Source of the DNA: Planctomycetota bacterium
GTDB lineage: Bacteria > Planctomycetota > Planctomycetia > Planctomycetales > Planctomycetaceae
Assembly (NCBI GenBank): GCA_023417655.1
Contig: JAEZFD010000040.1
Location: 1-64,000 of the forward strand
Length of the DNA: 64,000 nt
Reading direction: 5' to 3'
Made by a program: the position numbers and the translations under genes. Shown here piece after piece: positions 46,058-55,256 of this stretch. The notes beneath the pieces are model-generated. The model was not told the origin of the DNA. It saw nothing but the letters and a program-made list of their open reading frames with translations, and ran no database searches. Position 1 is the first letter of the stretch. Every line of letters starts with the position of its first letter.

Positions 46058-46488
46058 GGGATTGGCTTTCCTGTGAGGGAGACGGGAAGGACTCCGGCGG
46101 AGGACTGTCGGGGCTGGAGGACCAGAGGCCCAGCAGTCGCTGGAGGGGATGAGGTCGTTTGCGTGCCATAAGCCAGGGATGCGAGAGATGCTTCGGCAGC
46201 CATAGCGCATTACGGGCAGTTTTGCAAAAACTTTCTGGAGGAGCGTGTGTTGCAGGAATGCAGAAAGCAGGATTGCGGAGTGACAAAAACTCCGCTCAGG
46301 CTCAGCAAACGGGGGCCGCCCCTGTTCGTCCCTGCTCTCGATCGCCTGTCAGGGGTGAAGGCGATGCGACGGCGAGGCGAACGGGGCTTGAAGGGAACCC
46401 TTTTCAAATGGGGGACGGCAAACACTGTTTGCCAACCGGGGAGGGCTGCACTATGCCGGGGGCTTCACCCACTCAGGAGGAAATCCCC

Positions 46489-46923
46489 ATGGCCAAGTCA
46501 CGCAAAACCGATGAACAGTCCGCTCAATCGCCCGACCAGACCCCACCGGCAGCGGAACAATCCCCTCTGGCCGAGAACGCATCCGATGCAACCGCCGCCC
46601 CGGAGCAGGCCCCCGGCGGGAAGCTGGCCTTGGCGGAAGCCAAGCTGGAACGGATGCAGGAGACCAACAAAATCTGCTTTCGGTTCCAGAACGATCTGGT
46701 GAAGATCGAGCAGGAGCTGAAGGACAAGTTCAAATACACCGACAACGAGCTGGAACACATTCTGGCACCGAAAGGCCAGCGGATGATCCCCGGCTTCGGC
46801 TATTCGGAGATGGAACGCCAGAAGCAGTACGTCAGCTACCTGAAACAAAACACCCAACAGCGCACCACCCACACCGACCGCGTGGAACAATCCCGGGATG
46901 AAAGACAAGGACCGTCGAGGTGA
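46489..46923 (+). CDS. hypothetical element protein
   Basis: A 144-aa protein with a Pro/Ala/Gln-rich disordered first half (to about residue 45) and a helical second half (KLERMQETNKICFRFQNDLVKIEQEL, in pieces). AGGAGGAAATCCCC before the ATG is an ideal ribosome-binding site and sets the start; the longer open frame from 46159 is rejected. A short inverted repeat (GGCAAAC/GTTTGCC, 46417-46433) lies upstream and may be regulatory. Function unknown. Confidence 0.65.
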   Translation: MAKSRKTDEQSAQSPDQTPPAAEQSPLAENASDATAAPEQAPGGKLALAEAKLERMQETNKICFRFQNDLVKIEQELKDKFKYTDNELEHILAPKGQRMIPGFGYSEMERQKQYVSYLKQNTQQRTTHTDRVEQSRDERQGPSR

Positions 46924-47248
46924 ACACGGGAAATTCTTTCTGCTAAACCGCGTCGGTCGATTTCACCAACGGGCCAAAAGACGTATTGGACGCCTCGAAG
47001 TATCAGGGCAAAGCGCGCAGGGCATCTGAATTCGCAGAGTGTTTCCGCAGATAACGCGCCCATTTCTCCACGCGCGGCACCAACACACCATTTGTCAAAA
47101 TTTGGATGAAATCAATGGCCTGCCGCCAATGTGACCCTGCCAATCTTGCATGCCGCAAAATCAACCAAAAGAAATCATGTCACGCAAAGCACTTTCAGGT
47201 AAGGGCTTAACCATTTTACTCTTGGCGTTGAGAATCACGGCACAGCAG

Positions 47249-47273
47249 TTGCGAACTTAGACCACTTTCGCAA
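47249..47273 (+). promoter_or_regulatory. operator-like inverted repeat upstream of the E2-E1-JAB operon
   Basis: TTGCGAA (47249-47255) and TTCGCAA (47267-47273) lie 44 bases before the first gene of the operon. It may bind a regulator; none is encoded next to it. Confidence 0.35.
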
Positions 47274-47316
47274 GCAGGGTGCCAATACGGCACTTCGCGA
47301 AGGAGTGAGGGCTGAC

Positions 47317-48093
47317 ATGGCGGAGCCAAACAATTTATTCGATGAATATGCTTTGCGGGCCAGGCTCGCGCCAACCCTCGTCGTGGTTGTGATTCCCGTC
47401 ATTGGGTTTCTTTGCTGGTTCCCAGCATTTTCTGTCACTCAACTGACCCTCGGGGCGGCGCTGTCGACAGTCCTGATTGCCATCTTCTCGCAGATTGGCC
47501 GAGATCAGGGGCGGGCACTTCAACCAAAACTTTATGCCAAGTGGGGCGGTGAGCCTTCCGTCCAGCTCCTTCGCCACCGGTCCCGTCAGTTAGCGAAGGA
47601 GACACGAGATCGATACCGACTGAAACTTGAAAGCACCAATCCAGCTCTTCGCCTTCCTTCTGAAATTGAAGAAATGGCTGATCCGGAGGGGGCGGATGTT
47701 CGTTATCACTCGGTGTGTCTGTATCTGAGGGACACGACCCGCAACAGAGGGGCATTTCCTTTGGTCTTCGCTGAAAACGTGAACTACGGTTTTCGGCGAA
47801 ATCTTCTGGGAATGAAGCATGCGGGCGTCGCGCTCAGTCTTGCAGGTGCGGTCTCAGCGTTATTAGCGACGATCGTCGGAATGAAAAGCAATACGTTGGA
47901 TCTTCCAGCAGTCCCAACCGTTGCCGGAGTGCTGAATGCCGTGCTGCTCACGTGGTGGATTTTGAGGATTAATTCGGAGTGGGTGCGGATGGCCGCATTT
48001 GCCTACGCCGAACGATTGATCGGCGCATGCGACTCGATTCCGGGGGCAACGTTGCCTCCGAAGTCCATGTCCGTGGAAGTTTCAAAGGAGTAG
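47317..48093 (+). CDS. multi-pass membrane protein, candidate effector of the E2-E1-JAB operon
   Basis: A 258-aa inner-membrane protein with two N-terminal membrane segments (about residues 16-36 and 41-60), a cytoplasmic domain of about 100 residues (SRQLAKETRDRYRLKLESTNPALRLPSEIEEM, in pieces) and two C-terminal segments (about 170-190 and 196-216). I do not recognise the family. It opens a three-gene operon with a metallo-beta-lactamase-fold enzyme 3 bases away and an E2-E1-JAB fusion, so it could be the membrane effector or anchor of that system, by analogy with TM effectors in CBASS. The ATG at 47317 is chosen because AAGGAG sits 11 bases upstream; the in-frame GTG at 47305 overlaps that site. 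Confidence 0.75.
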   Translation: MAEPNNLFDEYALRARLAPTLVVVVIPVIGFLCWFPAFSVTQLTLGAALSTVLIAIFSQIGRDQGRALQPKLYAKWGGEPSVQLLRHRSRQLAKETRDRYRLKLESTNPALRLPSEIEEMADPEGADVRYHSVCLYLRDTTRNRGAFPLVFAENVNYGFRRNLLGMKHAGVALSLAGAVSALLATIVGMKSNTLDLPAVPTVAGVLNAVLLTWWILRINSEWVRMAAFAYAERLIGACDSIPGATLPPKSMSVEVSKE

Positions 48094-48095
48094 TG

Positions 48096-49184
48096 ATGTC
48101 GAACGTAGCTCAGGATGTTTTATGGCCAACCGACTCTAAAGTGCTGATGCGTGTAGGGATGTTATACGTTGGACAAGGCGACTCATCCGTCGTCTTGGTC
48201 AAGGATGGCGATGGTTATAAAACCGTGCTGATCGACATCAATCGGGATCACGAAGGCAACAACGGGATCAATGTTCCCAAGCTGATGAAGGATTTGCTGG
48301 CGGACCAGGATGGTCGTCTCGATCTCTTCGTCAATACCCATCCCCATCGAGACCATTTGGACGACATCACCGAACTATCCAAACAGGTCGATATCCACGA
48401 AATCTGGGAATCGGGGCATGTGCCGGGGAAAGATGACAAGGCATCCTACGACGAACTGCAAGCCGTCATCAAGAAGGTGAAGAAAAAATACGGGAATGAT
48501 GCGGTTACCGAAATGATCGGGAGCCGAACCGCGATCGCGTTTGGCGATGCCGAAATCTACATTCTTTCCCCCGCTGAGCATGTGAAAGACGACATTGCCG
48601 ATGAGGATGACGCCGGACACCGCCGCCGCATTCATGAACATTGTGCGGTTCTTCGGTTCGGCAAGGATGCGACATGGATCCTGTTCACCGGTGATGCTGA
48701 CCGCACTGCCTGGGAAGAGCACATCACCAACTATCACAAGAAACGTTTGCCGTCACAGATCCTGAATGCCTCGCACCACGGATCGCGCACGTTCTTCAAG
48801 CACGATGAAGACGAAGATCCGTACATGACGGCGCTGGAGACGATTGATCCGGAGTACGTGATTGTCTCTGCACCGAAGCAGCCAGAAAGTCGCCACGACC
48901 ATCCGCATGACGATGCGATGGAACTGTACGAAGAGCACGTCGGCAAGGACAACGTCCTGCATACCGGTGCAAACCGCGAATCCTACATCTGTGACATCTT
49001 CACAGACGGAACCTACGAAATCCGTCTCGATACCAGTCTCGTCGATGAGTATGGCAGCGACAACGACAAGGAAGAGGACGAAAAGAAGTCGGGAACCAAG
49101 AGCAATGCGAGCTCGATCAGTGTGCGGGCGGCTGCACCAACCATGGCGACGAAACTTGACCGTAAGCCGATGGGGAATCAGTAA
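48096..49184 (+). CDS. ComEC-like metallo-beta-lactamase-fold hydrolase
   Basis: A 362-aa MBL-fold enzyme. The metal site is HPHRDH (H82, H84, D86, H87), followed by LFTGDAD (second-site Asp) and ASHHGS. The fold start VGMLYVGQGDSSVVLV matches the ComEC/Rec2-type nuclease-like subgroup. The last ~45 residues are an acidic then Ser/Ala-rich disordered tail. It is coupled by TAATG overlap to the E2-E1-JAB gene, so the two products are made in balanced amounts. It may degrade a nucleic acid or a nucleotide signal; the substrate is unknown. Confidence 0.85.
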   Translation: MSNVAQDVLWPTDSKVLMRVGMLYVGQGDSSVVLVKDGDGYKTVLIDINRDHEGNNGINVPKLMKDLLADQDGRLDLFVNTHPHRDHLDDITELSKQVDIHEIWESGHVPGKDDKASYDELQAVIKKVKKKYGNDAVTEMIGSRTAIAFGDAEIYILSPAEHVKDDIADEDDAGHRRRIHEHCAVLRFGKDATWILFTGDADRTAWEEHITNYHKKRLPSQILNASHHGSRTFFKHDEDEDPYMTALETIDPEYVIVSAPKQPESRHDHPHDDAMELYEEHVGKDNVLHTGANRESYICDIFTDGTYEIRLDTSLVDEYGSDNDKEEDEKKSGTKSNASSISVRAAAPTMATKLDRKPMGNQ

Positions 49185-51574
49185 TGGAGGGATGGTATAC
49201 GCGGCATCCTCAATGGTTTGCTGCCGAGATCAAAGCGCTCAGGCGGTCGTACCCTCAGTTTCGGCTTGACGAAGGGCAGCTTCATCAGAGCAATGTGGTC
49301 TTGTACGGCGAGCTTCTGATCCGTCTCCAGGGCGGAACGAAGCGACATGCTGTGCGAGTTATTTTCCCCGAGAACTCGCCCTACGCCTTTCCGATTGTGG
49401 TCCCAATCGACGCGATGCCAGCGTTCGATCAATACGGTGCGGCGCAGTCGCATCCTAAGCCGAAGATGTTTGACCATCGCCATCAGATGCCTGGTGGGTC
49501 CCTGTGCCTTTTTCAGTACGAGACCCGCGTTGAAGACGGTGGCGAATCGATCAGTATCGTCGATGTGCTGAGGCGCGCAGAAGCCTGGTTTGCGGGGCAT
49601 GCCACTGGCCGCTGGCCACCGGACTCGCGTGAGAGTGAACTTCAATCGCATTTTCTCCGAACCGGGGCTGGGATTCTTCTTAGTCGGACATTCTATTCCG
49701 ACAGGTTGCGCGGGCAGGGTGAATTCTTCGCTGTTCGTGACATTCATCGCTTCTTTGTGGGCCAAAGCCACTACGAAGCGCCGTTGATCATGACAGCGGC
49801 GACCATGATGACGGGAATCTTTGAGATCGTCGATGCACGGAGTGATCTCGAACATATCTTCCCTTGGCTCACCAATAAAGCTTGGGAACCCGAAGCCTTC
49901 GTCAAAGCTCAGGAGCAGCAACGCAAGGAGAAAGGGAAAGTCGACTTCGGAGATGTAGATCTGATCAGTGGGTATTGGTGGGAGCTGCCAACGGAGCCGA
50001 AGATCTTCAGGACCGGAAAGGGCTTGTTGGGTGTCCTCTCGGCAATTGCCGAAGGTGGTGATGCTTGGCAGATGGTCAATACGGCGCTGAGGACCGATCT
50101 GACACTGAAGACAATTCAACATATCGGCCTTTGCTATCCAGGCCGCTCCGGCGGGCGGGAATGGCTGATCCTCGTGGTTGACGCCGGGATGCAGGAAGTC
50201 GGCGGCGAGCCAGCCGTGCAAACTGAGGACCAGAAGCGAACACGATTTGAACAGGCTGGTGTGCGTTGCATTGCTGCCCATGGGCTGACACCCAAAGATA
50301 TGCGTTTTCGTAATCAGACCGTCATCGCTTCAGAGATAACTCAGAAGAAAGTCGCCTTCTTTGGCGTGGGAGCGCTGGGATCGAAAGTCGCTGAACTGTT
50401 GGCTCAAGCCGGAGTTTCGTTCTTCAAACTCTGCGATGGTGACCAGCTGAATGTGGGTAATGTCGCTCGCCACATCGGAAGTTTAGGTGAGTGCGGCGCT
50501 CCTAAAACTGAAGTCGTGGCTCGACGTATCTGGGAAGTTAACCCGTATGCCGAAATCACGACATGTGCTAAACACGTTAGCCCAACACATCAGGACGCCG
50601 AGGCTTTCTTCTCCGATGTTGATTTGATCATCAGCACCATTGCTGATGAGGGCGCAGAATCCGGATTCAATGATCTGGCGATTGCGATTAAGACTCCTGT
50701 GATTTATGGTCGTGCGCTTCGCCGCGCCGAGATGGGGCGGGTATTCCTCGTTCGCCCTGGACAGGATGCCTGCAAGACCTGCCTCAGCATGATTTCGAGG
50801 AATGGCAATTCGGAATGGATTGCTATCAGCGAGCGACCGGAAGATGCGTTGCTACATGAATGTGGTCGTCCGGTCATTGCAGGGAGTGCGGTCGATCTCT
50901 CCTTTATTGCGTCACTAATCGCTCGGCAGGCAATTGACACTTTGGAGGGTCGGGATGCGACCTGTAACCATCTTGTTTGGTCTTTGAATGGAGCGGCCGA
51001 TCTAAGCAATCATTTGCAGCATCCGTACAGCGTCGCGCGCGCCTCATTTGCCCCTCAAGCCGGATGTCCATCCTGTGGACCTGCAGAGATTCTGACCGTT
51101 GAACTTCCGGAAACTGTAAAGAAAAGCATGATGGCCGAAGTGCAATCCTGCCCGACGACCGAGACCGGCGGGATTTTGATCGGAAGAATTGAAGGCGATA
51201 AGGCAATCATCGAGCGAGCCACCGGCCCTGGTCCGAAAGCAGTCAAAACGGCCACGCGTTTCGAGCGCGACATCGAGTTTGCTCAGAGTGAACTTGATGC
51301 GGCCACAGCTTCCAGCCATACCAGCGTCTACCTCGGAGAGTGGCACTCGCATTTGGTGGCATCTCCGAAACCCAGCCCGCGAGATGTCCTGTCGATGCAA
51401 GATATTGCCGAATCACGCAACTATGCGACTGATTGTCCCGTCATGGTCATTTGCGGATTCGATCAGAAGGCAGCCACTATCGCCGAGATCAACGCTTGGG
51501 CCTTCCCGGTTTCATCAAGCATGCGTCGAGTAACAATTGGTGACGCCGCACGCGAAAATAGCAATCCGTCGTAA
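49184..51574 (+). CDS. E2-E1-JAB triple-fusion ubiquitin-like conjugation enzyme
   Basis: A single 796-aa polypeptide carries three ubiquitin-system activities. Residues about 1-145 are an E2-like fold with a cysteine in GGSLCLF (C108). Residues about 380-640 are a ThiF-type E1: nucleotide-binding GVGALG (394-399), DGDQLNVGNVARH, a zinc ribbon of C530/C533 with C628/C631, and a candidate catalytic C560 in HECGRP. Residues about 645-780 are a JAB/JAMM protease with all ligands: E660, H721 and H723 in EWHSH, S731 and D734. The E2 and E1 cysteine positions are close to those I recall for CBASS Cap2, and the JAB replaces Cap3, so this resembles Cap2 plus Cap3 in one chain. There is no CD-NTase gene here. 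It probably conjugates and removes an unidentified protein tag. Confidence 0.92.
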   Translation: MEGWYTRHPQWFAAEIKALRRSYPQFRLDEGQLHQSNVVLYGELLIRLQGGTKRHAVRVIFPENSPYAFPIVVPIDAMPAFDQYGAAQSHPKPKMFDHRHQMPGGSLCLFQYETRVEDGGESISIVDVLRRAEAWFAGHATGRWPPDSRESELQSHFLRTGAGILLSRTFYSDRLRGQGEFFAVRDIHRFFVGQSHYEAPLIMTAATMMTGIFEIVDARSDLEHIFPWLTNKAWEPEAFVKAQEQQRKEKGKVDFGDVDLISGYWWELPTEPKIFRTGKGLLGVLSAIAEGGDAWQMVNTALRTDLTLKTIQHIGLCYPGRSGGREWLILVVDAGMQEVGGEPAVQTEDQKRTRFEQAGVRCIAAHGLTPKDMRFRNQTVIASEITQKKVAFFGVGALGSKVAELLAQAGVSFFKLCDGDQLNVGNVARHIGSLGECGAPKTEVVARRIWEVNPYAEITTCAKHVSPTHQDAEAFFSDVDLIISTIADEGAESGFNDLAIAIKTPVIYGRALRRAEMGRVFLVRPGQDACKTCLSMISRNGNSEWIAISERPEDALLHECGRPVIAGSAVDLSFIASLIARQAIDTLEGRDATCNHLVWSLNGAADLSNHLQHPYSVARASFAPQAGCPSCGPAEILTVELPETVKKSMMAEVQSCPTTETGGILIGRIEGDKAIIERATGPGPKAVKTATRFERDIEFAQSELDAATASSHTSVYLGEWHSHLVASPKPSPRDVLSMQDIAESRNYATDCPVMVICGFDQKAATIAEINAWAFPVSSSMRRVTIGDAARENSNPS

Positions 51575-51593
51575 GGCATCGGTATCGCAAATT

Positions 51594-51624
51594 GACGGCC
51601 TCAGCCACATCAACAGAGGCCGTC
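51594..51624 (+). terminator. terminator-like hairpin after the E2-E1-JAB operon
   Basis: GACGGCCTC (51594-51602) and GAGGCCGTC (51616-51624) form a perfect 9-bp stem 20 bases after the stop. There is no U-tract. It separates this operon from the convergent relaxase unit. Confidence 0.6.
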
Positions 51625-51668
51625 GCCTATAGTTCAATTGGCCGCCTAGGTGTTCACGTCCGACGCAC

Positions 51669-52076
51669 CTACCACTCAATGCGTTCCACCAGTGTTTCTT
51701 CCGGTCCGGCTTGCATGGTGGTGGCTTCGTCTGCTTCCTGAATCCACGTCACGCGGTGGCGGGTGAGGGATTGGAACAGGCGGGTGTTGCGGCGGATTTC
51801 GGCGTTCAGGTTGCGGCCGGTGAGGCGGATTTTCTGGCCTGCGGCAAACAGGGTGATTCCTTCTGAAGGGTCGAACTCGGCCCGTTCCATCCAGGCATAG
51901 CTGATGGCCCAGATGTTGCCATTTTTCTTCCGCAATTCCAGCATGATCGCCCGGTCGCGGGTGCCCCGCAGGAACCCGAACGAGCCGAGGTCGTCCGGTT
52001 CCTGTTCCGGGCCGGTTTCAACGGTGGCGTCACTTTTCGTGCCGACGTACTTCTCCAGCAAGCTGTTACCGCTCAT
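51669..52076 (-). CDS. hypothetical protein coupled to the relaxase
   Basis: A 135-aa protein with no recognised domain. It starts 11 bases inside the end of the relaxase gene and is therefore probably translated from the same message. The body (LRKKNGNIWAISYAWMERAEFDPSEG) suggests a small beta-sheet fold. It may be a relaxase accessory protein. Confidence 0.65.
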   Translation of the reverse strand: MSGNSLLEKYVGTKSDATVETGPEQEPDDLGSFGFLRGTRDRAIMLELRKKNGNIWAISYAWMERAEFDPSEGITLFAAGQKIRLTGRNLNAEIRRNTRLFQSLTRHRVTWIQEADEATTMQAGPEETLVERIEW

Positions 52077-54699
52077 AGACGAGTTCCTTCCGTTCCTGTT
52101 GAATTTTCTCGCGGTCCCGGTCGTGTTGTTGCTGGCGGCGGACCTGATCGCGGTCGGGATGGCGGGAGGCGGAGACCAGTTCGGTGGCGCTGAGCCGTTC
52201 ATCCGACCGGCAGACCGCTTCCAGCAAGTCGGGCTTGCTGTCGGTGTAGATGGTCGCCTGCCGCTGGCCGCGTGAGACCGAAACGTAGAACTGTTCCCGC
52301 GAGCTGGCGGGGAACGAATCGGCCGACTGCCCGATGAAGACCCGGTTCACATCCATTCCCTGGCTGGCCATTGACGTAACCGCGTAGCCGTAGGCCAGAA
52401 ACCCGTAATCCCGGGAGATCGTCCAGCCCTTATCGGTGACGAGGTTTCCTTCGGTATCGAACCGGTCGATCGTCACCAGATCGCCATTGTTGAGTTGATG
52501 TTTCCCGTCTGGCGTTTTGCCATTACGGGTGATACGGAGCACATCCCCGGTCGCCACATCCAGAACATCGGAATGGAAAAGCTGGAACCGGGCAGCCTGA
52601 CTGACCGGCGGCGGTTCGGCAGCGACCGTTACCCGGTCCCCTTTCGTGAAGCCCTTGGCGTTCTGGTGAAACACCAGCACATCGCCGGGCGAATAGTGAA
52701 TCGCATCGGCCCGTTCGGCTTCCGTCAGGTTGGAATTGTGCAGCACGGTGAGCCGGTGCTGATCGGTTCCGAGGCGACCGGACTGCCGCAGCCCGGAGCG
52801 AATTTCATTCGTGCAGCGTTCCCCTTCCAGATGCGTTGGCGCGATGACCAGAGCCGATTCCCCGGACCCAACGGCATCGAGATAATCAGCTGCCAATGCC
52901 TTGTACCGCTGATCTTCGGAGACTTCCCGAACCCAGCCCAGATCATCCAGCTGGCGGAAGCCGTCCCGTGTCCGGCCTTCACTCAATGCCAGCACCGCGT
53001 GTTTGTAATCCTGCTTCTGCCGCTGGATTTCCTTGATCGCAGCCGGTGTCAGCCCCGCTTCCTCTTCGAGCAGGCGCAAGGCCGCCCCCCGTTCCACGCT
53101 GCCATGCTGATAACGATCCCCGGAGAGAATCACTCTCGCATCGAGCTTGTCCGCCAGTTGAAAGACACGGGCCATCATGCGGCTGCCGATCAGCCCCGCT
53201 TCATCGAGCCAGATGACATTCCCGGCCACCTGCTGATGCAACTGTTCATCCTGAAGCAGCTTGGCGATCGTATCGGCGTTGCTGAATCCCTTTTCCCGAA
53301 GCACGCCCCGGCTGGCGCGCGCCGTCGGTGCAAACGTGAACACCTGATGGCCCCCGGCTTCGATTCCTTCGACCGCTTCCTGCATCATGGAGGTTTTGCC
53401 GACTCCGGCAGCCCCGCGAATCAGAATCACCCGGTCGCGTGAAGAAAGCACATGGTGGACTGCGTTCCGCTGGCCTTCGTTCAGCCAGGTGCGGGAGAAT
53501 TCATGCGTTCCTGCCCCGAGCTTCGGACAAGTCCCCCTTCCCTCACGGGCGAAACGGAGCATCCCCTGTTCTTCATTGAGCACGTCCAATGTTGTCACCA
53601 TCCGTCGGCCGCGACGGTCTTTCGTGATGAAATCCCCCTGTTGATATTGCTGATGAACCGTGTGGCTGGAACTCTTTCCGACCGAGCGTTTCAGGGCCTG
53701 GGCCAGCAACGTCCGTTCGGGAACGACCGACTTCCGCTCGAAACAGTGATCGGCGGCCAGATGAACGGCTTCCCTGGCGACTGCGGGATCTTCCGTCACC
53801 GGCCCGGAGCCGATCCGGTCCGCGATACGTTGCAGGTTGCCCTGTTCTTCATCACTCAGCCGGGAGAACCATTCCCGACGGAGATCGTCCATCGGGATGT
53901 GCTTCTGCTTGCGTTGTCGGGTTCTGGCGCCGAGTTCGGATTTCTGTTCGGGATCGCTGATTCCCTTCTGACGGGCGAATTCCTCAATCTGCTCAGTTCG
54001 CCTCGAGAACTTGTCGATCGTTTCCCGGTCGATCCCGGCAATCTCCCATCCGGTCTTGTTCCGTTCAATCTCCAGCCCCAGTTCCGCCAACTTCCGGCCG
54101 AGACGGGAATGGAACGTCGCTTCAAAATACGGAGCATCCCGCTTGATGTCCCCGATCTGGGCCGCTTTCCAGGTGTTTTCGTCCCGGTCGAATGTCGTAT
54201 TAAACAGATAGCAGTGGGCATGCAGGTGCGGATCGGGAATTTCACCGACCGGCCGCGATGTGAAATGGACGAATTCCCCCCACACGGCATTGCCGGTGAT
54301 GCGGTCTTCATTGCGGCCCGCTTTGCGAACCCGTGTCTGCATTTCGGATTCGATGTCCCGCATCGTCTCCTGCACCGATTCCCGGAACGCATCAAGGAGG
54401 CGGTCATCATCGGTCAGCCCTTGCAGGATCGACACACTCTTCGGCACATGGAAGTTGAAATCGAATCCGACACGGCGGTTCTCCTTCTGCCGCAGAGTCA
54501 GCGTCTCCCCTGACCGGGGATCAACGTTATCGCAAAGAGAATCCCACTGGATTGGAGCAATCTCGCCCGACAGCCCCAGCAGGCGTGCCCCCTCGCCCCG
54601 CCACTGGCCGGTGAGTTCCTGCCCTTCGGTATAATAATCCGCCGTGCTGTAGTAGCTCTTCGCCTGCCCGGCCGATGTGCCTGCGGTGATGCGTAACAT
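52066..54699 (-). CDS. MobF-family relaxase-helicase (TrwC/TraI-like)
   Basis: An 877-aa conjugative relaxase. The N-terminal transesterase domain has the tyrosine pairs YY (16-17 and 22-23) and the metal-binding triad HLHAH (158-162). The middle holds an SF1 RecD2-like helicase with Walker A GAAGVGKT and LDEAGLIGS; the C-terminus ends with a UvrD-type SVSRGQRQ box. It would nick at oriT and lead the transferred strand into the coupling ATPase (32658-34139). The C-terminal tail is strongly charged. Its length is typical of MobF proteins. The nick site should lie just upstream, in the 54700-55256 gap. Confidence 0.92.
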   Translation of the reverse strand: MLRITAGTSAGQAKSYYSTADYYTEGQELTGQWRGEGARLLGLSGEIAPIQWDSLCDNVDPRSGETLTLRQKENRRVGFDFNFHVPKSVSILQGLTDDDRLLDAFRESVQETMRDIESEMQTRVRKAGRNEDRITGNAVWGEFVHFTSRPVGEIPDPHLHAHCYLFNTTFDRDENTWKAAQIGDIKRDAPYFEATFHSRLGRKLAELGLEIERNKTGWEIAGIDRETIDKFSRRTEQIEEFARQKGISDPEQKSELGARTRQRKQKHIPMDDLRREWFSRLSDEEQGNLQRIADRIGSGPVTEDPAVAREAVHLAADHCFERKSVVPERTLLAQALKRSVGKSSSHTVHQQYQQGDFITKDRRGRRMVTTLDVLNEEQGMLRFAREGRGTCPKLGAGTHEFSRTWLNEGQRNAVHHVLSSRDRVILIRGAAGVGKTSMMQEAVEGIEAGGHQVFTFAPTARASRGVLREKGFSNADTIAKLLQDEQLHQQVAGNVIWLDEAGLIGSRMMARVFQLADKLDARVILSGDRYQHGSVERGAALRLLEEEAGLTPAAIKEIQRQKQDYKHAVLALSEGRTRDGFRQLDDLGWVREVSEDQRYKALAADYLDAVGSGESALVIAPTHLEGERCTNEIRSGLRQSGRLGTDQHRLTVLHNSNLTEAERADAIHYSPGDVLVFHQNAKGFTKGDRVTVAAEPPPVSQAARFQLFHSDVLDVATGDVLRITRNGKTPDGKHQLNNGDLVTIDRFDTEGNLVTDKGWTISRDYGFLAYGYAVTSMASQGMDVNRVFIGQSADSFPASSREQFYVSVSRGQRQATIYTDSKPDLLEAVCRSDERLSATELVSASRHPDRDQVRRQQQHDRDREKIQQERKELVYER

Positions 54700-54772
54700 G
54701 CCCGCATCTTATGCCGTGGATTGGTTGAAAATCGGTTAACAATCCTCGCGTCCGGTGAATTGTCACGAGATG

Positions 54773-54851
54773 GCAATGATTGTCATTGCTGGGTATTTCG
54801 CTCCCGGACCGGTTGTGTAATCTGCTGATCTGGCAATCTCAAAGATTGCCA
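54773..54851. other. candidate oriT region upstream of the relaxase
   Basis: Two perfect inverted repeats lie in the relaxase promoter region: GCAATGA/TCATTGC (54773-54779 with 54783-54789) and TGGCAATCT/AGATTGCCA (54831-54839 with 54843-54851). MobF oriTs usually sit beside the relaxase gene with a hairpin next to the nic site. No exact known nic motif was matched, so this is a positional and structural inference. Confidence 0.4.
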
Positions 54852-55256
54852 CAAGCGGTCTCACGGCTTCGGTACTTCGCTGACCTGTTGTAATCGGCCT
54901 CGGTAATTCGGCTTCTCATTCTCCCCCGGCGTCATGGTCCGCTTTTTCTTTTCCCCATTCATTCCCGCAGATTGAGGGATGCTGGCCGGTTCCCGGTGGA
55001 ATCGTGCTCCGGTCTGTCTGACGGGCATTCCTTCTCCGTTTCAGACCGGGCTGGCCACACGGCCTTGTGATGGGGCACTCCTAAAGCCGCCGTCGGGCCG
55101 CTCAACGGGAAAATCGGTTCCCCCTGAAGGTTTCCCCCAATTTTCCCATTGCCCGGTTCGCTGCGCTCGTTTCACCCCGAACTGATGCGGCTTTGAACGG
55201 GTGCCATCAGGCCGCGATGTTCGCAGCCGGTCAATCGAAAGAGAAGGAACAACATC
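54852..55256. other. gap without a supported gene
   Basis: About 400 bases between the candidate oriT and the first small accessory gene. It probably contains the rightward promoter. I found no convincing reading frame. Confidence 0.4.

Noticed and set aside
47305..47316. GTG start at 47305 for the membrane protein
   Set aside because: The codon overlaps the AGGAG ribosome-binding site that serves the ATG at 47317.
46924..47316. A small ubiquitin-like modifier gene upstream of the E2-E1-JAB operon
   Set aside because: The only small ATG frame I found is 27 codons near 47177 and has no beta-grasp pattern or terminal GG.
47317..51574. Canonical type II CBASS
   Set aside because: No CD-NTase gene and no nucleotide-responsive effector are present; the resemblance is limited to E1/E2/JAB.
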